Assembly: GCF_026239675.1 (NCBI RefSeq)
Contig: NZ_JAPIVQ010000002.1
Coordinates: 1 to 64,000, forward strand
Length of the DNA stretch: 64,000 bases
Reading direction: 5' to 3'
From: Pedobacter sp. PLR
GTDB lineage: Bacteria > Bacteroidota > Bacteroidia > Sphingobacteriales > Sphingobacteriaceae
The notes beneath the pieces were generated by a model, which saw nothing but the letters and a program-made list of their open reading frames with translations, was not told the DNA's origin and did not search any database. Both the position numbers and the translations under genes were made by a program. How positions within the stretch are numbered: the first letter of the stretch is position 1; each line of letters begins with the position of its first letter. Shown here one piece after another: positions 9,020-16,673 of the stretch.

Positions 9020-9025
9020 TTACAG
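9003..9025 (-). promoter_or_regulatory. Hairpin between TPP aptamer and TonB receptor start (expression platform candidate)
   Basis: On the minus strand CTGTAAGT, loop GCCCCTT, ACTTACAG form a perfect 8-bp hairpin between the aptamer and the coding region. It contains the GTG candidate start, and the loop carries CCCC, complementary to the GGGG at the aptamer's 5' side. No T-tract follows, so translational control fits better than termination. This is inference. Confidence 0.45.
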
Positions 9026-9039
9026 CCTAGTTAAACTCC

Positions 9040-9160
9040 ATAACTCCAATCCCTCCGCCGGCATTATCCGGATCAGGTGCATATATCTGTTTGTAGATAT
9101 AATGGGTATGCTCTCAGCCTGTTTTTGTGTTTTTTACAAAACAAGGCACCCCTTTTTGAT
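9040..9160 (-). ncRNA. TPP (THI-box) riboswitch
   Basis: On the minus strand the conserved THI-box blocks occur in the right order: GGGGTGCC near 9152-9145, GGCTGAGAG near 9119-9110, a short ACCC loop near 9106, then ACCTGATCCGGATAATGCCG at about 9078-9059 and GGAGGGA near 9057-9050. These are the pyrimidine- and pyrophosphate-sensing arms of the thiamine pyrophosphate aptamer. The next gene downstream is the TonB receptor, followed by the thiE-like gene. Transcription should begin near 9158, directly at the aptamer, from a TACCTTTG element. Exact ends are approximate. Confidence 0.95.
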
Positions 9161-9164
9161 GGGA

Positions 9165-9172
9165 CAAAGGTA
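9165..9172 (-). promoter_or_regulatory. Predicted -7 promoter element of the riboswitch transcript
   Basis: TACCTTTG on the minus strand places the start of RNA a few bases upstream of the GGGGTGCC block, so the riboswitch would form the very 5' end of the mRNA. Confidence 0.55.
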
Positions 9173-9251
9173 TTGATAAAAATTGGATCTCCTATGGGAG
9201 GATCTTCGAAAGGCAAATACCTGAATGGAAGAGACCCTGTTATTATAAGTA

Positions 9252-9782
9252 TTAAGTTTTCTTAAGGAACGATTCTACTGCGGCGATGGCGTTAGTTAAT
9301 CTTTCTTCTGTTCCATTGATCACGACATACTTTGCATTTAAGTTTTGCAATTCCTGATGCCATACCTGCATAAAATGTTCCCGTTTATGTGGGAAATCAC
9401 GAAGTGGATCTTCCTGCCAGGGCAGATCGATGTCCATGAGCAGGTATAAATCATAGGTGTGAAGCGGAAGCGCGTTTAGCACCACTTCAGGCGTGTTTCC
9501 AAAAACCTCATCACTCCAGACCTTTACCGTAATAAAAGTAGTATCACAAAATATCAGATCTTTTTCAGCTATGGAGAGGATGGACTCTTCGAGGGCGACT
9601 TGTCCATGGTACATATTTATTTCATCCTGTAAATTGCAGGGTTCTGTTAAAGCGGCACAATAATAACGCGCATACTCAGGTACCCAAAGCGTCAGATAAT
9701 GCTTAGCTAATTGTTGTGCAATAGTTGATTTTCCTGTGCTTTCCGGGCCAACGATGGCGATTTTCTTAATTTGTTTGTTCAC
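9252..9782 (-). CDS. NadR-like AAA ATPase / nucleoside kinase domain protein
   Basis: The 176-residue protein is a P-loop ATPase like the C-terminal ribosylnicotinamide-kinase domain of NadR, without the NadR DNA-binding or adenylyltransferase parts. The Walker A GPESTGKST is at residues 12-20, followed by the family's VPEYARYY at 34-41, and a DxDLPWQEDPLRD segment sits near 117-129. The GTG start overlaps the upstream pnuC-type gene by 17 bases, so the two are translated as a pair: a transporter and a kinase that would trap its substrate. The substrate could be nicotinamide riboside (NadR family) or thiamine (riboswitch context). Confidence 0.82.
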   Translation of the reverse strand: MNKQIKKIAIVGPESTGKSTIAQQLAKHYLTLWVPEYARYYCAALTEPCNLQDEINMYHGQVALEESILSIAEKDLIFCDTTFITVKVWSDEVFGNTPEVVLNALPLHTYDLYLLMDIDLPWQEDPLRDFPHKREHFMQVWHQELQNLNAKYVVINGTEERLTNAIAAVESFLKKT

Positions 9783-10383
9783 GGTACGTTCTCCTCCAGT
9801 CTATATATCCTTTGATGGCAATGGCGACCAGGAAAGCATAAAATATGGCACTTAAGTTTAGATTTTTGTAAATATATAATGGGATATAGCAAAGATCAAC
9901 GACAATCCACAGGATCCAGTTTTGCAGAATTTTTCTGGTCAGCATGAGTTGTGCAACAAAACTTAGCGCGGTACAAAAGCCATCTTCATAAGGCACATTG
10001 GTATCTGTGAAATGATCGAGGAACAGGCCTAATACTATAGATAATATGATCACTGATCCAATGGCCAGCCACCAACCTTTTCCAGCCAGGTTGGTTACCG
10101 GCTTGTCGTCAACTTTCTTTTTTCTGATCCAAAAATACCAGCCATAGAAAGCGGTAAAAAGGAAATAGAACTGCAATGCCATATCTCCATACATCTTCGC
10201 CTCTAAAAATACCCAGGCATATGCGATGACGCTGATGATCGAAATCGGCCAGCTCAGTACATTTTCTTTTGTAGCCAGATAAATGCAGATAAATCCGGAT
10301 AACACACCCAGCCATTCCAGCCAGGTGGTATGAATAAATTGATCAGCAATTAACTGAAAAAACGAGGACTCAAGAAGTAACAT
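9766..10383 (-). CDS. pnuC: PnuC-family transporter (PnuT or PnuC)
   Basis: This 205-residue inner-membrane protein belongs to the PnuC family of facilitators, whose subgroups carry nicotinamide riboside (PnuC), thiamine (PnuT) or riboflavin (PnuX). About seven hydrophobic segments are visible, along with the family pattern of a WPISIISVIAYAWVFLEAKMYGD region near 45-67 followed by FYGWYFWIRKKK near 79-90. It overlaps the NadR-like kinase gene and precedes the TPP riboswitch and thiamine receptor on the same strand, which favours thiamine. No TPP aptamer lies in front of pnuC itself. A TACTTTTG element ends four bases before the ATG. Confidence 0.88.
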   Translation of the reverse strand: MLLLESSFFQLIADQFIHTTWLEWLGVLSGFICIYLATKENVLSWPISIISVIAYAWVFLEAKMYGDMALQFYFLFTAFYGWYFWIRKKKVDDKPVTNLAGKGWWLAIGSVIILSIVLGLFLDHFTDTNVPYEDGFCTALSFVAQLMLTRKILQNWILWIVVDLCYIPLYIYKNLNLSAIFYAFLVAIAIKGYIDWRRTYREQTN

Positions 10384-10387
10384 GAGC

Positions 10388-10395
10388 CAAAAGTA
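10388..10395 (-). promoter_or_regulatory. Predicted -7 promoter element of the pnuC-kinase pair (leaderless arrangement)
   Basis: TACTTTTG on the minus strand ends four bases before the ATG at 10383. There is no room for a riboswitch or 5' leader. Confidence 0.55.
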
Positions 10396-10441
10396 GTTAT
10401 CCTAAAATTATTCGCAACATAAAAGCTTTGCAGGAATGCGG

Positions 10442-10966
10442 TTAATTGTTTGTTTTTGGAGAAGTGCTAAAACTCAATGATACGCGAACGCTTACATCGG
10501 TAGCAGTTTTTTCTCTTAACACATATTCCATTCTGATACTCAGGTTGGTTCCTTTAACGTAATTGTCCAGGAAACGGGAGTTATCGATATCCAATACTAA
10601 ACCTGTACCGATATTTTGTTGTACGTCGGTTCTGGAAGCGACCATTACCTCTTCGCCTTTTTCATTGGCTACAAATAATTTCACAGATTTGAACATGCCT
10701 AAACTTTTGCTGACAGGATTACTGGCTTCCATTTTGGCAGAAGCGATTCTGATCTCTTTTACATAATCTGTACCGTTTTGATTTCCAAAAACCTGATCGA
10801 AACTCGTTGCGGCAGAGCTAGCAGAGATCGTCGTATTACTTTTTGAACCTGCTGGAATGACTACCGTTGCATTATAAGGAAATGAAGATTTTATCAGGGA
10901 TTGTACTGTAGCACAGCTGGAAAGCATGACGATTGCGGCTACGACTACAGGGAATAATTTTTTCAT
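10442..10966 (-). CDS. Predicted lipoprotein of unknown function
   Basis: The mature start is chosen at the ATG at 10966, giving MKKLFPVVVAAIVMLSSCAT, a lipoprotein signal peptide with lipobox LSSC. The frame can be extended by seven codons to 10987, which would spoil the signal sequence. The rest, about 150 residues, is rich in Ser, Thr, Asn and Val with a beta-strand-like pattern and no motif I recognise. It is followed 59 bases later by the divergent-looking pnuC promoter. It is probably an outer-membrane-anchored protein; the role is unknown. Confidence 0.7.
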   Translation of the reverse strand: MKKLFPVVVAAIVMLSSCATVQSLIKSSFPYNATVVIPAGSKSNTTISASSAATSFDQVFGNQNGTDYVKEIRIASAKMEASNPVSKSLGMFKSVKLFVANEKGEEVMVASRTDVQQNIGTGLVLDIDNSRFLDNYVKGTNLSIRMEYVLREKTATDVSVRVSLSFSTSPKTNN

Positions 10967-10987
10967 TGGGTTGTACATTGTTCTCAT

Positions 10988-11587
10988 TTGATATGGTATA
11001 TTTCAGATAGGAACGGCAAATGTTGTTCCAAATTGTCTGACAGGGGCATTTTGCATGCAGCTTTACCAGCTCCAAACCTGTTCTGTTTTTCCAAATAAGG
11101 ATCAACAAAAACAAAAAAATGATGCAGTTGCTGAATAATGATGTAAGATTTTGTCGAATAATAATAACACATTATTGATCATTAATGCAACATTTTGTTG
11201 ATTACTGATCACTGTTTCCTTCAACCTGGAAAGATTAAATCATTCAGGGATTTAAACCCAAAAATCAAAATCAGCAGTATCCAGTACAATAAAATGTTTA
11301 ATTCAGGGTAGATTATACTAAATCACGGATATAGCGTTTAAAAAGATGCGCGTTCAAATGATACGTTTACATCAGAAGTTCGCATCGTACGTTTAAATGA
11401 TAAATTTAAACCATGAACTAACGTTTACATACCAGATTAAAACATAATTCTGTGCCGCTTGTAGTTATCAAAGCATACCTGGGATTACCAGGGCAAAACG
11501 TGTAATTATCAAAGTAAACTTGTGATTAGCAGGAAATACTTATAATTATCAATTGAAAAGTAAAATCTATATAATTTAAATCTAAAA
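10988..11587. other. Gene-free 600-bp interval rich in short repeats
   Basis: No convincing coding region is seen on either strand. The right half contains several CGTTyAmA motifs (11331-11430) and a degenerate array of 20-21-bp units (11461-11561) directly before the small gene at 11597. The left part presumably carries the promoter of the minus-strand lipoprotein. Confidence 0.55.
11461..11561 (+). repeat. Five degenerate tandem repeats of 20-21 bp
   Basis: Units start at 11461, 11481, 11502, 11522 and 11542, with approximate consensus GTRATTAtCAarGnAaACtT. The best-conserved parts are the ATTATCA or ATTACCA core and an A-rich right half. The array ends about 35 bases before the ATG of the following gene. 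Confidence 0.6.
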
Positions 11588-11596
11588 TTGATCATA

Positions 11597-11914
11597 ATGA
11601 AAAGGCTTAAATTGAATTTTATCATAGTCGCAGGACTTTCATTTGGCTTATTGGCATTCAGTGCCATCAGAGAGGGGGGCATCCAGGGGAGAATTAGTCC
11701 TGCGGAAGGCGCATCTCAGGTATTGGCCATTGCCGGCAAGGATACTTTACGGGCAACCGTTAACAATGGGGTTTTCATTTTTAGCAAGGTTAAGCCTCAG
11801 ACTTACACCATCATGGTAAAGGCAAACCCGCCATATAAAGACAGTTCTGTAGAGAATGTTGCGGTGGTAGATAGTGCTACAACAGATGTTGGAGAGATTA
11901 AATTGCTGCAGTAA
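11597..11914 (+). CDS. Small secreted protein with carboxypeptidase-regulatory-like fold
   Basis: About 105 residues from the ATG at 11597; a TTG at 11588 would add three. An N-terminal hydrophobic stretch (LNFIIVAGLSFGLLAFSA) acts as signal peptide or anchor. The remainder, with IQGRISPAEGASQVLAIAG, a central VFIFSKVKPQTYTIMVKA and a final DVGEIKLLQ, fits one CarboxypepD_reg-like beta-sandwich. Such stand-alone domains are common in Bacteroidota envelopes; the function is unknown. A repeat array lies in its upstream region and a terminator follows. Confidence 0.75.
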   Translation: MKRLKLNFIIVAGLSFGLLAFSAIREGGIQGRISPAEGASQVLAIAGKDTLRATVNNGVFIFSKVKPQTYTIMVKANPPYKDSSVENVAVVDSATTDVGEIKLLQ

Positions 11915-11932
11915 TTTATAGTAAATGATTAG

Positions 11933-11967
11933 AAGGGCTTTAGGTTAATTTCTGACGCCCTTTTTTA
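11933..11967 (+). terminator. Terminator after the small secreted protein gene
   Basis: AAGGGC and GCCCTT pair across an 18-base loop and are followed by a run of T. Confidence 0.6.
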
Positions 11968-11973
11968 TTTGAA

Positions 11974-11991
11974 CTGTTTTTTAAAAAACAG
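11974..11991. promoter_or_regulatory. 18-bp perfect palindrome upstream of the carB promoter
   Basis: CTGTTTTTTAAAAAACAG is a perfect dyad ending 23 bases before the carB -7 element, that is, next to the expected -33 region. It may be an operator or simply the A/T-rich end of the preceding terminator. Confidence 0.35.
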
Positions 11992-12014
11992 CATATTTTT
12001 AAGGAGTAAAAACG

Positions 12015-12022
12015 TAACTTTG
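12015..12022 (+). promoter_or_regulatory. Predicted -7 promoter element of carB
   Basis: TAACTTTG, extended to TAACTTTGC, is a textbook Bacteroidota -7 box. It leaves a 5' leader of roughly 120 bases before the carB ATG. Confidence 0.65.
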
Positions 12023-12024
12023 CA

Positions 12025-12110
12025 TCCCGACGGAAGAGTCGGGATATTCCCCTCGCACAGCAGAGAAAATCTCTAGACTATTCTGGTCTTTTAGAATGCA
12101 ATTTTTACCA
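12025..12110 (+). promoter_or_regulatory. Structured 5' leader of carB
   Basis: Three short hairpins follow one another: TCCCGAC/GTCGGGA with loop GGAAGA (12025-12044), AGAGA-AAA-TCTCT, and AGAC/GTCT followed by TTT. The leader is long for this genome, where many mRNAs seem leaderless. A regulatory role, for instance pyrimidine control, is inference. Confidence 0.4.
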
Positions 12111-12147
12111 ATTTCACTTATACTAACTTTAGACTTTTTAAAGCCTT

Positions 12148-14964
12148 ATGCCTAAAGACACCTCCATACGCTCAGTATTAATTATCGGATCGGGACCTAT
12201 TATCATTGGTCAAGCCTGTGAATTTGATTATTCAGGATCTCAAGCTGCCTTATCCTTAAAGGAAGAGGGGATTGAAGTTTCCATCATCAACTCTAATCCT
12301 GCAACCATCATGACCGACAAGGTGATTGGGGACCATGTGTACCTTTGGCCTTTAACGGTAGACTCCATTGAGCAGATCCTGATCGAAAGAAAAATCGATG
12401 CAGTTTTGCCTACCATGGGCGGACAAACCGCTTTGAACCTTTGTAAAGAAGCAGAAGAGCGTGGTGTCTGGGAAAAATATGGTGTTAGAGTAATCGGGGT
12501 AGATGTTGCCGCGATTGAGAAAACTGAAAACAGAGAAGCCTTCCGTCAGTTAATGATTGACATAGGTGTAGGTGTTGCGCCATCCAAAATTGCAAACTCC
12601 TTCTTAGAAGGTAAAGAAGCAGCTCAGGAAATCGGTTATCCACTGGTAATCCGTCCTTCTTATACATTAGGCGGTTCAGGTGGTGGTTTCGTGCACAAGA
12701 AAGAAGAGTTCGACCACGCTTTACAACGCGGGTTAGAAGCTTCTCCAACGCATGAAGTATTGGTAGAGAAAGCGGTAATCGGATGGAAAGAATATGAATT
12801 GGAGTTGCTTAGAGATAGCAATGACAATGTGATCATCATTTGTTCTATTGAAAACTTTGATCCAATGGGAATCCATACCGGAGACTCGATCACAGTAGCA
12901 CCGGCAATGACTTTATCTGATCGTTGCTACCAGGATATGCGTAACCAGGCCATCAAAATGATGCGTGCCATTGGTACTTTCGCTGGAGGCTGTAACGTTC
13001 AGTTCTCTGTAAATCCTGATAATGATGATATTATTGCTATCGAAATCAATCCAAGGGTATCACGCTCTTCGGCATTGGCGAGTAAAGCAACAGGGTATCC
13101 GATCGCAAAAATCGCTTCTAAACTAGCCATTGGTTACAACTTAGACGAGATCGAAAATCAAATTACAAAAACAACTTCTGCATATTTCGAGCCTACACTG
13201 GATTATGTAATCGTGAAAATACCTCGCTGGAACTTTGATAAATTCAAAGGAGCTAACATGGAGCTGGGATTACAAATGAAATCAGTAGGAGAGGTAATGT
13301 CGATCGGACGTACCTTCATCGAAGCACTACAAAAAGCTTGTCAGAGTTTAGAAATTGGCAGAGCCGGATTAGGTGCAGATGGTAAACATAACAGAAGCAT
13401 CGAAGAGATCATGCACGGTTTGGAGCATCCAAGCTGGAATCGCCTGTTCTTAATCAAAGATGCCATGACTATGGGCGTTCCTTTGGAGTCTATCCGTAAG
13501 GTAACGAAAATCGATAAATGGTTCCTTTCTCAAATTCAGGAATTAGTACACCTGGAAGTTGAGCTAAAAAGATATTCTCTGAATAACATTCCTAAAGATT
13601 TCTTCTTCACGTTGAAACAAAAAGGATTCTCTGATATCCAGATTGCTTACCTATTGGGTAATGTAACGGAAGATGAGGTTTATGACCGCAGAAAATCTCT
13701 GGGCATCAAACGTGTGTATAAAATGGTTGATACTTGTGCAGCGGAATTTGCGGCTCAGACACCATATTACTACTCTACATTTGAAGAGGAAAACGAATCG
13801 ATCCCAACAGATAACAAAAAAATAATTGTATTGGGTTCAGGTCCTAACCGTATCGGTCAGGGTATTGAATTTGACTACTCCTGCGTACATGGTTTGCTTG
13901 CTGCTAAAGAAAGCGGTTTTGAGGCAATCATGATCAACTGTAACCCTGAGACAGTTTCTACAGATTTCAATATGGCTGATAAGTTATACTTTGAGCCGGT
14001 ATTCTGGGAACATGTTCGTGAAATCATTGAACTGGAAAAACCAGTAGGTGTGATCGTTCAGTTGGGTGGACAAACAGCCTTGAAAATGGCTGAGAAGTTA
14101 GAAGAAAACGGCATTAAAATCATCGGTACATCTTACAATGACATGGATGTAGCGGAAGATAGAGGTCGTTTCTCAGACTTATTGAAAGAATTGGAGATTC
14201 CTTATCCAAGATATGGTGTTGCTGAGAACGCTGAAGAGGCGATTATCGTTGCACAGGAAGTAGGATACCCGGTATTGGTAAGACCAAGTTATGTATTGGG
14301 TGGACAAGGAATGAGCATCGTGATCAATGACGAAGACCTGGAGAAAGCAGTAGTTAAATTACTAGGTGATCTTCCTGGAAACCGTGTCTTGATTGACCAC
14401 TTCTTAGACAGAGCAGAAGAAACCGAGTCGGATTCTATCTGTGACGGCGAAGATGTGCATATCATCGGTTTAATGGAGCACATTGAGCCTGCAGGTATTC
14501 ACTCTGGCGACTCTAGTGCAGTATTGCCACCATTCAGTTTATCTGAAAAGGTAATGAACGATATGGAGACTTACTCTAAGAAAATCGCGAGAGCATTAAA
14601 TGTAATCGGTTTACTAAACATTCAGTTTGCAGTAAAAGACGAGAAAGTTTATGTGATCGAAGCGAATCCAAGAGCTTCAAGAACCGTTCCTTTCATTGCT
14701 AAAGCTTACGACGTTCCTTATATCAATATTGCTGCTAAAGTGATGCTAGGTGTAAACAAACTGAAAGACTTTACGATTGAAAGAAAACTGCAAGGTTATG
14801 CGATCAAAGAACCTGTATTCTCTTTTGACAAGTTCCCTGAGGTAGTTAAGGAATTAGGTCCGGAGATGAAATCAACAGGAGAAGCAATCAGGTTTATCAA
14901 AGACCTGGAAGATCCTTACTTCAGAAAGTTAGTTAAAGACAAATCGATGTACTTATCGAAATAG
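12148..14964 (+). CDS. carB: Carbamoyl-phosphate synthase large subunit
   Basis: CarB makes carbamoyl phosphate from bicarbonate, ATP and ammonia delivered by the small subunit CarA, for pyrimidines and arginine. The 938 residues show the internal duplication typical of the family: two ATP-grasp units, each opened by an LGSGPxxIGQ-type loop (SGPIIIGQACEFDYSG at 14-29 and LGSGPNRIGQGIEFDYS near 565). Each also has the VRPSYxLGGxG motif (near 171 and 712). The C-terminal allosteric region is shorter than in the 1073-residue E. coli enzyme, as expected for Bacteroidota. carA is not in this window next to it. A leader precedes it and a strong terminator follows. Confidence 0.96.
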   Translation: MPKDTSIRSVLIIGSGPIIIGQACEFDYSGSQAALSLKEEGIEVSIINSNPATIMTDKVIGDHVYLWPLTVDSIEQILIERKIDAVLPTMGGQTALNLCKEAEERGVWEKYGVRVIGVDVAAIEKTENREAFRQLMIDIGVGVAPSKIANSFLEGKEAAQEIGYPLVIRPSYTLGGSGGGFVHKKEEFDHALQRGLEASPTHEVLVEKAVIGWKEYELELLRDSNDNVIIICSIENFDPMGIHTGDSITVAPAMTLSDRCYQDMRNQAIKMMRAIGTFAGGCNVQFSVNPDNDDIIAIEINPRVSRSSALASKATGYPIAKIASKLAIGYNLDEIENQITKTTSAYFEPTLDYVIVKIPRWNFDKFKGANMELGLQMKSVGEVMSIGRTFIEALQKACQSLEIGRAGLGADGKHNRSIEEIMHGLEHPSWNRLFLIKDAMTMGVPLESIRKVTKIDKWFLSQIQELVHLEVELKRYSLNNIPKDFFFTLKQKGFSDIQIAYLLGNVTEDEVYDRRKSLGIKRVYKMVDTCAAEFAAQTPYYYSTFEEENESIPTDNKKIIVLGSGPNRIGQGIEFDYSCVHGLLAAKESGFEAIMINCNPETVSTDFNMADKLYFEPVFWEHVREIIELEKPVGVIVQLGGQTALKMAEKLEENGIKIIGTSYNDMDVAEDRGRFSDLLKELEIPYPRYGVAENAEEAIIVAQEVGYPVLVRPSYVLGGQGMSIVINDEDLEKAVVKLLGDLPGNRVLIDHFLDRAEETESDSICDGEDVHIIGLMEHIEPAGIHSGDSSAVLPPFSLSEKVMNDMETYSKKIARALNVIGLLNIQFAVKDEKVYVIEANPRASRTVPFIAKAYDVPYINIAAKVMLGVNKLKDFTIERKLQGYAIKEPVFSFDKFPEVVKELGPEMKSTGEAIRFIKDLEDPYFRKLVKDKSMYLSK

Positions 14965-14970
14965 AAATGA

Positions 14971-14992
14971 AAGTCCCGAAAGGGACTTTTTT
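14971..14992 (+). terminator. Terminator after carB
   Basis: AAGTCCC-GAAA-GGGACTT followed by TTTTT is a classical intrinsic terminator with a GAAA tetraloop. Confidence 0.9.
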
Positions 14993-14997
14993 ATTTT

Positions 14998-15049
14998 ACA
15001 TGATTTTTAAGGTAGGGATACTTTTATTGCCTTACATTAAAAATCATGT
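14998..15049. repeat. 13-bp perfect inverted repeat between convergent genes
   Basis: ACATGATTTTTAA and TTAAAAATCATGT flank 26 bases. The right arm touches the stop of the minus-strand DUF3137 gene. It may serve as that gene's terminator (T-rich stem), together with the carB terminator on the other strand. Confidence 0.5.
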
Positions 15050-16005
15050 TAATCTTTTCCCCAGATTCGGGTGTTTAAATCTAAAGTCTCAATCACCTGG
15101 TAGATATGGCGTACCAAATTCAGATCTTCCTTCATCAGGTCATCGGTCATCAAGCTTTCAAATAATGGAGCTTCGAAATAATTCCGGGTTAAAGGAAAGG
15201 CGATAGTGATTATATTTCCGACAAAGGAAAGACTGATGCTATCCTTACATCTGTCGTTTAGCCTGCATATTGATTCCATCATCAATGGCGTCAGAATGTA
15301 CCTTGATTCTATCTGATCCGAAGAATAGGTAGCAAAATTCTTTTCAAATTCAGGATTTTCTAATCTAACACGTTCTTTTGCGCCTGAAAAAAATGGAGTA
15401 TTGCTCCCAAACCATTCAGCAACATCACTTCCAAAGGCTTTGGGTTGAACTACTGTTAGTTCTTTAAAGTTCTTGTTAAAATCGGCTTTAAATATCACGC
15501 CACAAAAAAGTTCATGCCAGGTTTCCTGCGTACCTTTTTTAGTGATGGTGAGTTCTTTGTACTGCGCTTGTACTTCTGAAAAGCTAAATTTCGTTTTTCC
15601 GGCATTGCCAGATACCCGGTCTTCGCTCATATACTTATCGGGCTTTTTCTTAAACAATAAAGAACCGAAAAATTCATCTTGAGACAATCCTCTTTTGGGA
15701 TCTATTTCCAGACTCTGGTCTATCATTTTTATCGCCTGTGCGATTAATTTTTGTTTAAAATCCAGGCGATATTGATCTACTGCTCCCAAATTTACCGATA
15801 TTGATATCAAACCGGCAAAAAAACAAATGATGCCAATAGCGATGACGGGGAGTGTCGTAAACGTAAAGCCGATTATAGCGATCGGTATGCCGGTAAAACA
15901 AATTGCGAGATGGATTACTCTTTTCTTACGTAAGCTTATTCTGCTCGCTTCTAAAGCGGTCAGTACCTCCATTGTAGCCGGATCCAGATGAGATATACTG
16001 TCCAT
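15049..16005 (-). CDS. DUF3137 domain membrane protein
   Basis: The 318-residue protein has two adjacent hydrophobic segments at about 30-52 and 55-75, then a soluble C-terminal domain typical of DUF3137 (segments such as LFKKKPDKYMSED, WHELFCGVIFKADFNK and the LSFVGNIITIAFPL run near 255-268). Its ATG overlaps the stop of lemA (TAATG), so the two are co-translated. Neighbouring LemA and DUF3137 genes recur in bacteria, but the biochemical role is unknown; a membrane-associated function is inferred. Confidence 0.85.
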   Translation of the reverse strand: MDSISHLDPATMEVLTALEASRISLRKKRVIHLAICFTGIPIAIIGFTFTTLPVIAIGIICFFAGLISISVNLGAVDQYRLDFKQKLIAQAIKMIDQSLEIDPKRGLSQDEFFGSLLFKKKPDKYMSEDRVSGNAGKTKFSFSEVQAQYKELTITKKGTQETWHELFCGVIFKADFNKNFKELTVVQPKAFGSDVAEWFGSNTPFFSGAKERVRLENPEFEKNFATYSSDQIESRYILTPLMMESICRLNDRCKDSISLSFVGNIITIAFPLTRNYFEAPLFESLMTDDLMKEDLNLVRHIYQVIETLDLNTRIWGKD

Positions 16006-16562
16006 TAACTATTAAAAAGATCTTTTGCGCTAATATTATTGCGTTCTGTTTCTGGAATAGAGAGGACAGTTTTAGGGGTGTAATTCATCATGCCTGCAAT
16101 GATGCTACCTGGAAACATCATAATTGCATTGTTGTAATCTGTAATCGCTGCATTGTAATTCCTTCTGGCAGCCGCAATTTGCTCCTCACTCTCTGTCCAG
16201 GTGTTTTGTAGGTTTAAAAAGCTCTGGTCTGCTTTCAAATTGGGGTAATTTTCAACATTAACCATTAGCCCTTTTACTTCACGGCTAAGTTCCTGATCTA
16301 TGCTTAACTTTTCTTCATTACTTAAGCCAGGATTGCTGGCACGACTCCGTAGGGACACAATTTTGGTCAATAAATCACCCTCGTATTGCATATATTTTTT
16401 TACAGTTTCAACGAGGTTAGGGAGCAGGTCAAAACGCTTTTTTAGCATCACATCGATTGCTGCAAAAGCATTATCTGTTTGGTTCTTTTTAGCGATAAGC
16501 GAATTGTAGATCGAGATACAAATGACTGCGATGACAATAATAATGATAAGAGCAATGATCAT
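16005..16562 (-). CDS. lemA: LemA family protein
   Basis: The 185-residue protein has one N-terminal membrane helix (residues 2-22, almost all Ile, Val, Ala) and an alpha-helical LemA domain, recognisable by LIAKKNQTDNAFAAIDVMLKKRFDLLPNL and by RRNYNAAITDYNNAIMMFP. LemA proteins are inner-membrane anchored with the C-terminal part outside; function is not established. It is translationally coupled to the DUF3137 gene. Confidence 0.92.
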   Translation of the reverse strand: MIIALIIIIVIAVICISIYNSLIAKKNQTDNAFAAIDVMLKKRFDLLPNLVETVKKYMQYEGDLLTKIVSLRSRASNPGLSNEEKLSIDQELSREVKGLMVNVENYPNLKADQSFLNLQNTWTESEEQIAAARRNYNAAITDYNNAIMMFPGSIIAGMMNYTPKTVLSIPETERNNISAKDLFNS

Positions 16563-16612
16563 AAAATGAAGTTAAGAGGTTAAATTAGAATGGAAGATAT
16601 AAAATTTTTATC

Positions 16613-16642
16613 AAAAAAAAACCTGCACTATGGGAGCAGGTT
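16613..16642 (-). terminator. Terminator after the DUF4920 gene
   Basis: On the minus strand AACCTGC, loop, GCAGGTT is followed by eight T. Confidence 0.85.
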
Positions 16643-16673
16643 CTGGACTAAGGAAAAGCCGGGTGAGGAGAAA

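Noticed and set aside
11974..11991. Palindrome CTGTTTTTTAAAAAACAG as an independent terminator
   Set aside because: A working terminator already lies at 11933-11967 and the dyad has no loop; kept only as a possible operator.
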